Assembly (NCBI GenBank): GCA_947074185.1
Contig: CAMTOO010000002.1
Span: 1 to 64,000 of the forward strand
Direction of reading: 5' to 3'
DNA length: 64,000 nt
Source: an uncultured Negativicutes bacterium
GTDB lineage: Bacteria > Bacillota > Negativicutes > Acidaminococcales > Acidaminococcaceae
Part shown: positions 32,668-40,868 of the stretch, in pieces
How the letters are laid out: each line of letters begins with the position of its first letter
How positions within the stretch are numbered: the stretch's first letter is position 1
Made by a program: the position numbers and the translations under genes
Notes under the pieces: model-generated
The model's input: the letters and a program-made list of their open reading frames with translations, nothing else
Database searches by the model: none
Told to the model about the DNA's origin: nothing

Positions 32668-34080
32668 ATGAACTGTGATTTATTGATTAAAAATGGATAT
32701 GTGGTAGATTATGCTACTAACACTGAGGGAATTTATGATATCGCTGTTACTGGCGGTAAAATCACTGCTATGGAACAATCCCTTAACTACACTGCAAATC
32801 AAACTATTGATGCAGAAGGAAAATTAGTAGTTCCTGGACTTGTTGACATGCATGTCCATGCATCTGCTTGGCTTGGCGGTTATTATGGTCACGAGATGTT
32901 AATTAAGGCTGGTGTTACTAGCGCACTTGATATGTCTGGCCCTGGTAAAAGTGTTTTTGAAATAGCTCGCGATCATGGTGCTGGTGTTAATCTTGCAACC
33001 ATTGAGTATATGCGTCCTGGACATACAGTAAAAACAGAAGATCCATCTACTGAAGAATTAACTGATTTAATTTCTAAACTTCTTACAGAAGGTTCTATCG
33101 GCATCAAACTTCTAGGCGGACATTATCCGCTAACTCCTGAAGCAACTTCTCGCGCGATTAAAGTTGCAGGAGAGCTTAATGCTTATACTGCTTTCCACGC
33201 TGGCACTACAGCTCACGGTTCTAATATAGAAGGTATGCTAGAAGCAGTTGAACTTGCTGATGGCTATCCACTTCATTTGGCACATATTAATGCCTATTGC
33301 CGCGGTCTTATAAAACCTGCAATGGAAGAAACTCAAATGGCTTTGACAGCTTTAGCAAATAACCTCAACATTTCCTGCGAAGCATATCTTTCTCCATTTA
33401 ATGGAACTAGTGCTGAAATCGTAGACGGTATGGCAGGCAGTCTTGTTACTCGCCGTTGCTTAAAAACTGGCGGTTATTCTGAAGATGCTGCTGGTATGGA
33501 AAAAGCAATCCTTGAAGGTTGGGCACAAATCAATTTACCTCAAGGCGATGAAGTTGTCCTTGCTACAGGTGCTGTAGCTCGCGATTACTGGAAATCTAAA
33601 GATACTGATGTTACTGTTAGTTTTACAGTTAATCCAATTACCCCTCGTGTTGAAATCGCTACTGCTAAAGGTGCTAATGGTAAATTTTTAGTAGATGCAA
33701 TTAGTACAGACGGCGGCGGAATTCCTCGTAATGTTTTAATCCCTGCTGGTTTAGCACTTGTTGATTTAGGTGGACTCACTTTAAAAGAATTCGTTGCAAA
33801 AGTAAGTTATAACCCATCTCAAATTTTAGGCTTAGTCTCTAAAGGTTCTCTAGCTGTTGGTAAAGATGCTGATATTACAATCATCAACACTCACACTAAA
33901 GAAGCTTATGCAACTATAGTAAATGGTACAGCTTGTTACTTAGACGGTAAACTTAACAAACAAAAAGGTAAAATCATTACTACAGCAGCTGGCGCCGATT
34001 ATATTAAAAACTTTGGTTTAGAACCATTAATAGTTAATATTTCTGAAAGCAGCCTCTTTACTAAAAAAGCAAGATCTTAA
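32668..34080 (+). CDS. Amidohydrolase superfamily protein (dihydroorotase/hydantoinase-like)
   Basis: The protein is 470 residues. Metal-site residues are in order: H62 and H64 (DMHVHAS), K147 in IGIKLLGGHY (candidate carboxylated lysine), H177 (FHAGT), H203 and H206 (HLAHIN) and D348 (STDGGG). An N-terminal beta sandwich precedes the barrel and the C-terminal 'GKDADITIINTHTKEAYATI' completes it. Such enzymes cleave cyclic amides or N-acyl groups. The substrate is not predictable. It lies back to back with a gamma-glutamyltransferase, so a shared substrate class is plausible but unproven. Confidence 0.8.
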   Translation: MNCDLLIKNGYVVDYATNTEGIYDIAVTGGKITAMEQSLNYTANQTIDAEGKLVVPGLVDMHVHASAWLGGYYGHEMLIKAGVTSALDMSGPGKSVFEIARDHGAGVNLATIEYMRPGHTVKTEDPSTEELTDLISKLLTEGSIGIKLLGGHYPLTPEATSRAIKVAGELNAYTAFHAGTTAHGSNIEGMLEAVELADGYPLHLAHINAYCRGLIKPAMEETQMALTALANNLNISCEAYLSPFNGTSAEIVDGMAGSLVTRRCLKTGGYSEDAAGMEKAILEGWAQINLPQGDEVVLATGAVARDYWKSKDTDVTVSFTVNPITPRVEIATAKGANGKFLVDAISTDGGGIPRNVLIPAGLALVDLGGLTLKEFVAKVSYNPSQILGLVSKGSLAVGKDADITIINTHTKEAYATIVNGTACYLDGKLNKQKGKIITTAAGADYIKNFGLEPLIVNISESSLFTKKARS

Positions 34081-34090
34081 CATAAATAAA

Positions 34091-34124
34091 AAACTGCATC
34101 CTAACTTATGTTAGGGTGCAGTTT
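34091..34124. terminator. Bidirectional terminator between the amidohydrolase and chromate transporter genes
   Basis: A 15-bp inverted repeat (34091-34105 with 34110-34124; one G-T or mismatch position) has a 4-nt loop. Tails are TAATTT on the plus strand and TTTATTTATG on the minus strand. Confidence 0.82.
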
Positions 34125-34128
34125 TAAT

Positions 34129-34695
34129 TTACATACATAAAAATGTGTATAAACACAAACCTAAAACACCTGAAGCAAATAATGTTCTTATTGTTCCAAA
34201 TTTATATCTAATGGCTATCCAAGCTAAAACAAAAATCAAAAATCCAATCTTATCAAAATCCATAACTTCTACTGGCAATTTTTCTGTGTTCCACAATGCC
34301 AACAAAAAAATCCCCACACCAGCACTACCAATTAGTGCTACCACTGCTGGTCTTAATCCATTTAGTACTCCTCTAATAGCGCCTATATCACCATATTTAT
34401 AATACAAATAAGCTAAAGTTAATACTATCACTACTGATGGTGCTACAAATCCAAGTGTAGCAACAATAGAGCCTGGAATTCCTGCTACTTTACTACCTAC
34501 AAAAGTTGCTGCATTTACCCCAATAGGTCCAGGTGTCATTTGAGATATAGTAAATATATCAACAAACTCATTCATCGTTAACCAACCATGTTTATCTATA
34601 ACTTGTGCCTGAATAAGAGGCATGGAAGCATAGCCACCACCTATACAAAATAAACCTACTGTTGCAAAACTCCAAAATAGTTCAAAATAAATCAT
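34129..34695 (-). CDS. Chromate transporter family protein, half-size (second of pair)
   Basis: The protein is 188 residues with about five to six membrane helices. The family core 'FCIGGGYASMPLIQAQV' and 'ISQMTPGPIGVNAATFVG' is present. Short CHR proteins work as pairs of half-size subunits that together equal ChrA. They are often called chromate exporters, but in anaerobes without chromate exposure the natural substrate is unknown, possibly other oxyanions. It follows its partner by 15 nt. Confidence 0.85.
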   Translation of the reverse strand: MIYFELFWSFATVGLFCIGGGYASMPLIQAQVIDKHGWLTMNEFVDIFTISQMTPGPIGVNAATFVGSKVAGIPGSIVATLGFVAPSVVIVLTLAYLYYKYGDIGAIRGVLNGLRPAVVALIGSAGVGIFLLALWNTEKLPVEVMDFDKIGFLIFVLAWIAIRYKFGTIRTLFASGVLGLCLYTFLCM

Positions 34696-34710
34696 TTTGT
34701 ATCCCCTTCC

Positions 34711-35304
34711 TTAATTATATTCAGGTTTCTGCATAAGCAAGAATCCTATTATCGCATCTACTAAAATAATATACATGATATTGACATTAAAGAAATAAGA
34801 AGCAATGAATGACCCTGCCATTATTAATAGTGGTAATATTAATTTCTTCTTTATTTGCTTAACCATTAAATCTAATACCACATCTAAAATAAGTGCTGCT
34901 ACACCGCATTGCATACCTTTTAAAACCATCCTTACGTAGGGGTTAGTAGAAAAGGCATCGTAACAGTAAGAAATTGCTGTAAGGGTAATTAACGGCGGTA
35001 AGATTGTAGCTGTTAAAGCTACTATCATACCTTTTAATCCACCCATACGATAGCCCATAATAATTGCTGCATTAGCTGCAACTACACCTGGTGCAGATTG
35101 TGCTATGGCAACTAAATCAAGAGATTCTTTTTCATCTAACCATTTATATTCATCAACAAATTTTGCTTTCATTAAAGGTATCAAAACAAAGCCTCCACCA
35201 ACAGTAAACGCACTGATTATAAATGTAGACTTAAAAAGTTCCCAGTAAGATACTGGTTTTTTTTCAGTTGTCTCTACTATACTTTCTTTATTAACCCGGT
35301 TCAT
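34711..35304 (-). CDS. Chromate transporter family protein, half-size (first of pair)
   Basis: The protein is 197 residues with an N-terminal cytoplasmic stretch of about 25 residues and then the CHR core 'FTVGGGFVLIPLMKAKFVDE' and 'IAQSAPGVVAANAAIIMG'. The duplicated GGG and APG/TPG motifs in the two halves are oppositely diverged, typical of paired short-chain CHR proteins. It is the first gene of a two-gene operon, divergent from the hydroxy-acid dehydrogenase at 35408. Confidence 0.85.
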   Translation of the reverse strand: MNRVNKESIVETTEKKPVSYWELFKSTFIISAFTVGGGFVLIPLMKAKFVDEYKWLDEKESLDLVAIAQSAPGVVAANAAIIMGYRMGGLKGMIVALTATILPPLITLTAISYCYDAFSTNPYVRMVLKGMQCGVAALILDVVLDLMVKQIKKKLILPLLIMAGSFIASYFFNVNIMYIILVDAIIGFLLMQKPEYN

Positions 35305-35407
35305 CTTTTCACCTCAATGTTATAATCTATTTTTTTATTGTACCATATTTTTTATTTTCGTGTTAAAATATCTTATCAATAAAATGAAATTTTGGAGGAA
35401 TTTTATT

Positions 35408-36427
35408 ATGGATATGAAGACTCTTAAAAAATTAGGCAGAGAGCATTTTGGCTCTGCATGTAGACTTTGCGCTAATTGCGACGGTAAAGTTTGCGCTGGT
35501 GAAATCCCAGGTGCTGGCGGTGTTGCTAGTGGAGCTTCCTTTAAAAACAATTTTGAAGATTTAGCTAAAGTGCAATTGCGCTTGCGCATTGTTCACGAAG
35601 TTCATAAACCAGATTGTTCTTTTGATTTATGGGGACACAAACTCGCTATGCCAATCTTGGCAGCTCCTATTGGTGGCATTCAATTTAATTGGAATAACTA
35701 TATTAATGAAAGCGAATATTGCAAACATGTTATTGCTGGTTGCAAGATGGCAGGGGCTATGGGCATGACTGGCGATGGCAAAATGCCAGAAATATATGGT
35801 GAAGGAATCGAAGCTATTGTTGAATCAGGTGGTTTTGGTATTCCAACTATAAAGCCTCGTCCTAATGAATTAATTATTGAAAAAGCTGCTATTGCTGAAA
35901 AAGCTGGCGCTGTTGCAGTTGCTGTTGACGTTGATGCTGCTGCACTTATTAATATAACTTCTAGTGGACAACCTGTTGGTCCAAAAAGTTTCAATGAATT
36001 AGTTGAACTCAAGAAAAACATTAACTTGCCTCTTATTATTAAAGGAGTTATGGATCCAGAAGATGCTCTTGCTATCGCAGAAGCTGGTATTGATGGCATT
36101 GTAGTTTCTAACCATGGTGGTCGTGTATTAGACCATACTCCTGGTACAGCTGCTGTACTTCCAGCTATTGCAAAAGCATTAGAAGGTAAAAATATGACTA
36201 TTTTTGTGGATGGTGGTATTCGTACTGGTTTTGATGTTATCAAAATGCTTGCATTAGGTGCTGATGCTGTTCTTGTTGGCCGTCCTGTTACACAAGCTGC
36301 TGTTGGTGGTGCAGAAGGCGTTGCTTGCCTTATGAATCACCTCAAATCTCAAATGGAAGCTGGCATGATTATGACTGGCTCTCAAACTCTTGCTGATATT
36401 ACTGATAGAGTTATTTATAAAGGCTAA
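35408..36427 (+). CDS. FMN-dependent alpha-hydroxy-acid dehydrogenase family protein with N-terminal Cys cluster
   Basis: The protein is 339 residues from the ATG at 35408, with GGAGG 9 nt upstream; the earlier ATG at 35360 lacks a ribosome binding site. The TIM barrel carries the FMN-enzyme signature SNHGGRVLDHTPG, 'VDGGIRTGFDV' and 'GADAVLVGRP', as in lactate and glycolate oxidases. An N-terminal cluster C18-x2-C21-x2-C24-x4-C29 could hold an iron-sulfur centre and distinguishes this anaerobe subfamily from LldD. The substrate is likely a 2-hydroxy acid. Confidence 0.82.
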   Translation: MDMKTLKKLGREHFGSACRLCANCDGKVCAGEIPGAGGVASGASFKNNFEDLAKVQLRLRIVHEVHKPDCSFDLWGHKLAMPILAAPIGGIQFNWNNYINESEYCKHVIAGCKMAGAMGMTGDGKMPEIYGEGIEAIVESGGFGIPTIKPRPNELIIEKAAIAEKAGAVAVAVDVDAAALINITSSGQPVGPKSFNELVELKKNINLPLIIKGVMDPEDALAIAEAGIDGIVVSNHGGRVLDHTPGTAAVLPAIAKALEGKNMTIFVDGGIRTGFDVIKMLALGADAVLVGRPVTQAAVGGAEGVACLMNHLKSQMEAGMIMTGSQTLADITDRVIYKG

Positions 36428-36436
36428 TCTAAAAAT

Positions 36437-36469
36437 AAAGAACCTAAACCGCTAAGGTTTAGGTTCTTT
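36437..36469 (+). terminator. Terminator of the hydroxy-acid dehydrogenase gene
   Basis: A 14-bp perfect stem (36437-36450 with 36456-36469) has a 5-nt loop and a TTATATTT tail on the plus strand. On the minus strand the tail TTATTTTTAG could also end the decarboxylase operon. Confidence 0.85.
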
Positions 36470-36493
36470 TTATATTTAAGAGGAGATAAATGT

Positions 36494-36877
36494 TTAATCG
36501 TTTGTCTTTTCAAATAATACTTCAATCTGTTTTAACAACCCTTTAGTATTGATTTCAAATGTATTAATATCATCTAAACTTGCAGTGTCCAGGTGCAAAC
36601 CTACAGATACTAAAACACGTGTATTTAATTTAGAAGATAGTTGTAGCGCCGCTTCTCTCGCTACTAAATCTTCTTTATGTCCAACTACGCATAATACAGA
36701 TGCACTAGCTGAAATATTTCCGTCTTGGCGCAAACTAGGTCGAGGTATACCTAACGCTACTGCTCCAATATGTTCTACACCACCGCCAATAACTACTACG
36801 ACATCTTTCCCACAAGACGTAATTATTGCCGTTACCTTGCATTTACCATCACCAAAACTTACTGTTTTAGAAAGCAT
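36494..36877 (-). CDS. lpdD: LpdD-like prenylated-flavin decarboxylase accessory protein
   Basis: The protein is about 127 residues from the ATG at 36877, 1 nt after the ubiX stop; the earlier ATG at 36919 lies within ubiX. 'VVVVIGGGVEHIGAVALGIP' and 'ASASVLCVVGHKED' match the LpdD-type protein that accompanies gallate/protocatechuate decarboxylases and is proposed to act as a flavin chaperone. LpdD itself is not catalytic. It is the last gene of the operon. Confidence 0.82.
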   Translation of the reverse strand: MLSKTVSFGDGKCKVTAIITSCGKDVVVVIGGGVEHIGAVALGIPRPSLRQDGNISASASVLCVVGHKEDLVAREAALQLSSKLNTRVLVSVGLHLDTASLDDINTFEINTKGLLKQIEVLFEKTND

Positions 36878-36878
36878 G

Positions 36879-37442
36879 TTATTCACATCCTTCCCAAGGA
36901 ACAAAATCTTTAAACTCAATATTAAACTGCATCAATATTTTTCCTATGATATGATTGACTTGTTTTTCAACTGAGTTTGAGCCATTATAAAAAGTTAACA
37001 TAGGAGGTATCACTATACAACCATTATCAGCCGCTTCTTTAATGTTTCTCAAATGAATTCTACTCATTGGCATTTCTCTAGGAACAATAACTACTTTACG
37101 ACCTTCTTTAATACAAACATCTGCTGCACGAATTAGAAGATTAGTTGCATATCCTGAGGCAATACCTGAAACTGTTTTCATACTACACGGAATAACTACC
37201 ATGCCATCAGTTTTAAAGGAGCCACTAGAGATACTTGCTGCAAGATTTTTATTACTATGCACCACATCTGCTAATACTGTTACATCATCTATTAAGATCT
37301 CTGTTTCACATTCAAAGTTTTTTATGGCGCCTTCTGTAAGAATTAAATGTGTTTCTATTTCAGGAATTTGCTTAAGTACTTTAAGCATGTGATAACCCAT
37401 TACTACTCCGCTTGCTCCAGAGATACCTATTATTAGACGCAT
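36879..37442 (-). CDS. ubiX: UbiX-type flavin prenyltransferase
   Basis: The protein is 187 residues. The FMN-binding 'IIGISGASGVVMGYHML' at the N-terminus and 'PCSMKTVSGIASGYATNLL' and 'VPREMPMSRIHLRNI' identify UbiX/PAD1. It prenylates FMN to make the prFMN cofactor used by UbiD enzymes; the UbiD gene is two genes upstream in the same operon. I chose the ATG at 37442, 8 nt after AAGGAG, over a GTG at 37451. Confidence 0.93.
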   Translation of the reverse strand: MRLIIGISGASGVVMGYHMLKVLKQIPEIETHLILTEGAIKNFECETEILIDDVTVLADVVHSNKNLAASISSGSFKTDGMVVIPCSMKTVSGIASGYATNLLIRAADVCIKEGRKVVIVPREMPMSRIHLRNIKEAADNGCIVIPPMLTFYNGSNSVEKQVNHIIGKILMQFNIEFKDFVPWEGCE

Positions 37443-37463
37443 ATAACTCACTCCTTACCCTAA

Positions 37464-38204
37464 TTATTTTACTAATGGAACAATATAGTTAATCCAAGCA
37501 TAATGGAATGGCATAACAAGTACCATTGCTGGTATCATATTACCAATCGGGAACACTTTGATTCCACAAATTCTAAGACCAGTTGCAAACATTAAAATAC
37601 CACCGCAAGCTGAGAAATCAGCTATCATTTCTGGAGTTGTAAGTGGCATAATAGTTCCAGCTAACAAGAAAAGACTCATTGTAACCGCCACTTGTGGAAT
37701 AAATACCGCTGCTACTATATAACCCAAAGTAGTTGCGAAAATAGCTGCTGTAAAGAAATCTAATATTGATTTCGTGAATAAAATCGTATGATCACCGGTC
37801 AACCCTGATTCTAATGCACCATAAATACCAGTGCCGCTTGCTGCAAAAAGGACTATAATACTAATTAATTTTTCCATATATTCATTACGATCTTCAATAT
37901 TAGAAGTATTAGGAAAAATTGCACCAATAGGCCCCTCGAATTTACGAGCCCCCCAAGCAATACCTTTTTCCATATAAATCCATTCACCTATTGCAGTACC
38001 AATAATAATTGCAAAAATAACTGCAGGTAAAATTTTCATTTTCATGATTGTTGCAATACCCATAGAACAAGAAGCTAAACCAAAAATTAAACCTAAACTA
38101 GTTTTAATTCTTTCTGGAATTAAATGTCCAAAACAAGCACCTATCAAACCACCTAAAATTACTGCTGCTCCATTAACTACTACACCTAAAGGAAAATATG
38201 TCAT
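37464..38204 (-). CDS. DUF554 family membrane protein
   Basis: The protein is 246 residues with about seven membrane helices, matching DUF554 (E. coli YqgA type): 'GVVVNGAAVILGGLIGACFG' at the N-terminus, the 'GTAIGEWIYMEKGI' segment and 'ATGLRICGIKVFPIGNMIPA' near the end. The family function is unknown. It lies between lpdC and ubiX, 22 nt before ubiX, so it is co-transcribed with an aromatic-acid decarboxylase. A role in transport of the substrate or product is an inference from position only. Confidence 0.88.
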   Translation of the reverse strand: MTYFPLGVVVNGAAVILGGLIGACFGHLIPERIKTSLGLIFGLASCSMGIATIMKMKILPAVIFAIIIGTAIGEWIYMEKGIAWGARKFEGPIGAIFPNTSNIEDRNEYMEKLISIIVLFAASGTGIYGALESGLTGDHTILFTKSILDFFTAAIFATTLGYIVAAVFIPQVAVTMSLFLLAGTIMPLTTPEMIADFSACGGILMFATGLRICGIKVFPIGNMIPAMVLVMPFHYAWINYIVPLVK

Positions 38205-38257
38205 TTCAACACCTCATTTTCATATATGGGCAGGGATTAACCCTGCCCTATTATCTT

Positions 38258-39736
38258 CTATTTAAAATCAGGCAACCATTTTGTTGGGTCAACTTCCATA
38301 AACTTAGCTCTATGGAAACGGCCTTTTTCATTATAAGGTACAGTTGCATCATAAATAACTTTACATGCAATACCATGGTCACGAATTGTCCAACTACAGC
38401 TAGAATCATTAGAAGGATCAAGTGGATGACAGCGTACACCCGGAATAGTTACAATATCCACATCCGCTTGCATACGAGTAGTCATTGCCCAAAGAACATC
38501 ATTCATATCAAAGATATCAACATCTTCATCTACCAAAATAACTTGTTTTAATTCAGGGAACGCACTAAATGCTAAAAGTGCTGCTTGGCGTTGACGACCT
38601 TCATCAGAAGGAACTCCTTTTTTGAATTGCATTACTGCTAAGAATTTACCGCCGCCAGGAGATGCTGCATAAACATTTTGCAATCTACCAGGCATAGCAC
38701 GTTCTACCATATCAATGATAGATGCTTCTGTTGGAATACCAGCCATATTAACATGTTCTTCAGATGGTCCAATACAAGTTTGCATAATTGGATTTTTTCT
38801 AGTAGTAACTGCTTTTACTTTAATTACTGGTAACGCTTCATTAGCTGGTCCAGTATAACCTGGGAATTCTGGCATTGCCTTGCCTGTATTTGTGTTAATA
38901 TCTTCACGAATACGAGTTTCTACAAGTAATTCACCTTCAATAACATATTCAGCATTAGCAATACATTTTGCATTTACACTAACGCAATCGGTAAGTTCAA
39001 CAGCTTTTCCGCGAATCGCACCAGCAATAGATAATTCATCAAATCCAAATGGAGTTGTTGGTGGTTCAAAGCAAGCCGCGATTTCAATAGCAGGATCAAC
39101 ACCAATGCTAATAGAAATAGGAAGTGGTTTTCCAAGAGCTTCTGCTTTTTCACGCATTGCACCTAAGTGACGCGCACCTGGAGTGAAGAACATTGTAATT
39201 TCATCTTTAGATTGAAGACATAAACGATGAATTGTTACATCAGATTCACCAGTTTCTACATCAGATGCATAACACATGCCTAAAGTAATGTAAGGGCCAG
39301 CATCTTCTGGTGTATTAGTTGGTGCTGGAATTAATTTACGAATATCAAAACCTTCATCAGTTGCTTTATAAACAACTTCTTGGCATTTAGCTTTATCATT
39401 AGGAATAGTTACAGGAAGAATTGCATCTTTAACCGCATCCTTGAGCATGAAGCCAACTTTTTCATATGTAGAACCTAACATCGCTGCTACACGTTTGCGA
39501 TCTGCAAGTAGACCAATAACAACTTTTGCGTCTGGATGACCTTTTACTTTATTAAACATCATTGCTGGGCCAAGTTTTGTCGGACGAGCTACAGTACCAC
39601 CTGCACCTACGTGACGATACACACCAGCAAGTTCTGCTGAAGGATCAACTTCTACATCAGTTGATACTAGTTGACCAGGCATAGTTTCTAACAATTCTAA
39701 TGCTGATCTTAAATCAATAACTTCTTTCTTTGCCAT
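38258..39736 (-). CDS. lpdC: UbiD-family aromatic hydroxy-acid decarboxylase, LpdC (gallate decarboxylase) type
   Basis: The protein is 492 residues, of the prFMN-dependent UbiD family. It resembles Lactobacillus plantarum gallate decarboxylase LpdC over its length: 'TDVEVDPSAELAGVYRH', 'KATDEGFDIRKLIPAPTNTP', 'FEPPTTPFGFDELSIAGAIR', 'REDINTNTGKAMPEFPGYTG' and 'VDEDVDIFDMNDVLWAM' (recognised from memory). The active-site Glu region 'YVIEGELL' is present; the usual EGPFGE loop is replaced by AMPEFPG, as in LpdC. It should decarboxylate gallate, protocatechuate or a similar acid. ATG 39736 has GGAGG 8 nt upstream. Confidence 0.92.
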   Translation of the reverse strand: MAKKEVIDLRSALELLETMPGQLVSTDVEVDPSAELAGVYRHVGAGGTVARPTKLGPAMMFNKVKGHPDAKVVIGLLADRKRVAAMLGSTYEKVGFMLKDAVKDAILPVTIPNDKAKCQEVVYKATDEGFDIRKLIPAPTNTPEDAGPYITLGMCYASDVETGESDVTIHRLCLQSKDEITMFFTPGARHLGAMREKAEALGKPLPISISIGVDPAIEIAACFEPPTTPFGFDELSIAGAIRGKAVELTDCVSVNAKCIANAEYVIEGELLVETRIREDINTNTGKAMPEFPGYTGPANEALPVIKVKAVTTRKNPIMQTCIGPSEEHVNMAGIPTEASIIDMVERAMPGRLQNVYAASPGGGKFLAVMQFKKGVPSDEGRQRQAALLAFSAFPELKQVILVDEDVDIFDMNDVLWAMTTRMQADVDIVTIPGVRCHPLDPSNDSSCSWTIRDHGIACKVIYDATVPYNEKGRFHRAKFMEVDPTKWLPDFK

Positions 39737-39819
39737 AATTAAAACCTCCATTTTATAAAAAATTTGTGAGCACCTGCTCTTTTAGCACTTTCTTTTTGGA
39801 CTAGGTCCTTTCAATTTGA

Positions 39820-39850
39820 ATGATATTCTATAAAGTAAGAATACAGTCAA
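39820..39850 (-). promoter_or_regulatory. MerR-type promoter with operator, controlling the lpdC operon
   Basis: On the minus strand TTGACT (39850-39845) and TATCAT (39825-39820) are separated by 19 nt rather than 17. The spacer holds a perfect 6-bp inverted repeat, TATTCT (39843-39838) and AGAATA (39829-39824), with 8 nt between. Long spacers with dyads are characteristic of promoters activated by MerR family regulators, which untwist the DNA. The MerR gene ends 63 nt upstream of the -35 in the same direction. Confidence 0.75.
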
Positions 39851-39867
39851 GAACTTTTTTCAAAAAA

Positions 39868-39903
39868 AATAAAGCATCTTCTAAAATCAGAAAATACTTT
39901 ATT
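39868..39903 (-). terminator. Terminator of the merR gene
   Basis: A stem of about 15 bp with a few mismatches (39868-39882 with 39889-39903) is followed on the minus strand by a run of eight T. It lies 10 nt past the regulator stop and separates it from the lpdC promoter. Confidence 0.82.
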
Positions 39904-39912
39904 GAGAATCAT

Positions 39913-40743
39913 TTATTTTTTGCGTTTTATCGGGATTTGTAACATACAAAAATCAAGACTTTTTTGCTCACGATAAAAAGTTGTATCTAATAAACATATA
40001 TCTATCACATCACCAATAACTTCATAACCTTTTCCTTCGATCCAATCAAGCAATCTATCCACATGCTCGAAATCATAAGGCATCCCGTACTTATACATAC
40101 AGGCATATTCTCCTGTTGGAACTTCTACTACATCTTCTATATTATGTGTTTCAGGCGGTAAGAATATACATGTAGCAATACCATTTTCATAGTCCCGTTT
40201 CACTGCATTTTTTTTTCTAATCATAGATCCGAATCCACTAGATGGCACCATTTCTTTTGCAAATACTTTTTTCCATAGCGCCATTAAAGTAGTATGTAAA
40301 TTTTCTTTAGTAATTGGTTTTATATACTCTTGTACAATCATACTACGTGCCGCAATACACTTAACAAAAGGTTCTTTTATATTTACGGCATTAGCATCTA
40401 CAGCTTCTTCATAAATATCTATTCTTTGTGATATAGACTCTCTAATTTTATTTAATTTATTCATTTCACGAACTATTTTACTTTTTTGAGCCCTTAATAA
40501 TTCCATTTCTTTTTCTGGACAACGTTCTTGAAAGTGCTCTACTATATCTTTCAAACTTACCCCTACCGACTTTAAAAAGCATATTTCTCTTAAATACGGA
40601 ATTTGTCTTCTACTATAGTAACGATATCCATTTTCATCTACTTCGCGTGGTTTAAACAAATCAATTTCATCATAATAAATTAAAGTTTGTCTTGTTATGC
40701 CATGTAGTTTAGCCATTTCACTTATTGCAATTAAGTTAGTCAT
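39913..40743 (-). CDS. MerR family transcriptional regulator with GyrI-like effector domain
   Basis: The protein is 276 residues, with a MerR winged helix (about 1-75: 'AISEMAKLHGITRQTLIYYDE', 'EVDENGYRYYSRRQI'), a dimerization coiled coil (about 76-120) and a C-terminal GyrI-like/BmrR ligand domain (about 130-270). The layout resembles multidrug and aromatic ligand sensors such as BmrR. The promoter just downstream has a 19-bp spacer and a dyad, so it probably activates lpdC-DUF554-ubiX-lpdD in response to an aromatic acid. ATG 40743 follows AAAGGAGATATAC. Confidence 0.88.
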   Translation of the reverse strand: MTNLIAISEMAKLHGITRQTLIYYDEIDLFKPREVDENGYRYYSRRQIPYLREICFLKSVGVSLKDIVEHFQERCPEKEMELLRAQKSKIVREMNKLNKIRESISQRIDIYEEAVDANAVNIKEPFVKCIAARSMIVQEYIKPITKENLHTTLMALWKKVFAKEMVPSSGFGSMIRKKNAVKRDYENGIATCIFLPPETHNIEDVVEVPTGEYACMYKYGMPYDFEHVDRLLDWIEGKGYEVIGDVIDICLLDTTFYREQKSLDFCMLQIPIKRKK

Positions 40744-40800
40744 GTATATCTCCTTTCCATGCCTTTAGCAACAATTTTATATATTTATTTTAACATAAAA

Positions 40801-40861
40801 AAAGGTGTATAGTAACTATACACCTTTCATAAAAAATAGTAGCCAAAATTGGCTACTATTT
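40801..40861 (-). terminator. Two tandem terminators after thrS
   Basis: Two perfect hairpins stand in series: 40834-40846 with 40849-40861, next to the thrS stop, and 40804-40812 with 40816-40824. Each is followed by a T-run on the minus strand (TTTTTTATG and TTTTTTTATG). They isolate thrS from the regulator gene that begins 58 nt further on. Confidence 0.82.
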
Positions 40862-40868
40862 TTATTTA

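Noticed and set aside
35698-36243. Open frame of 181 codons on the minus strand
   Set aside because: Antisense to the hydroxy-acid dehydrogenase, whose motifs are clear.
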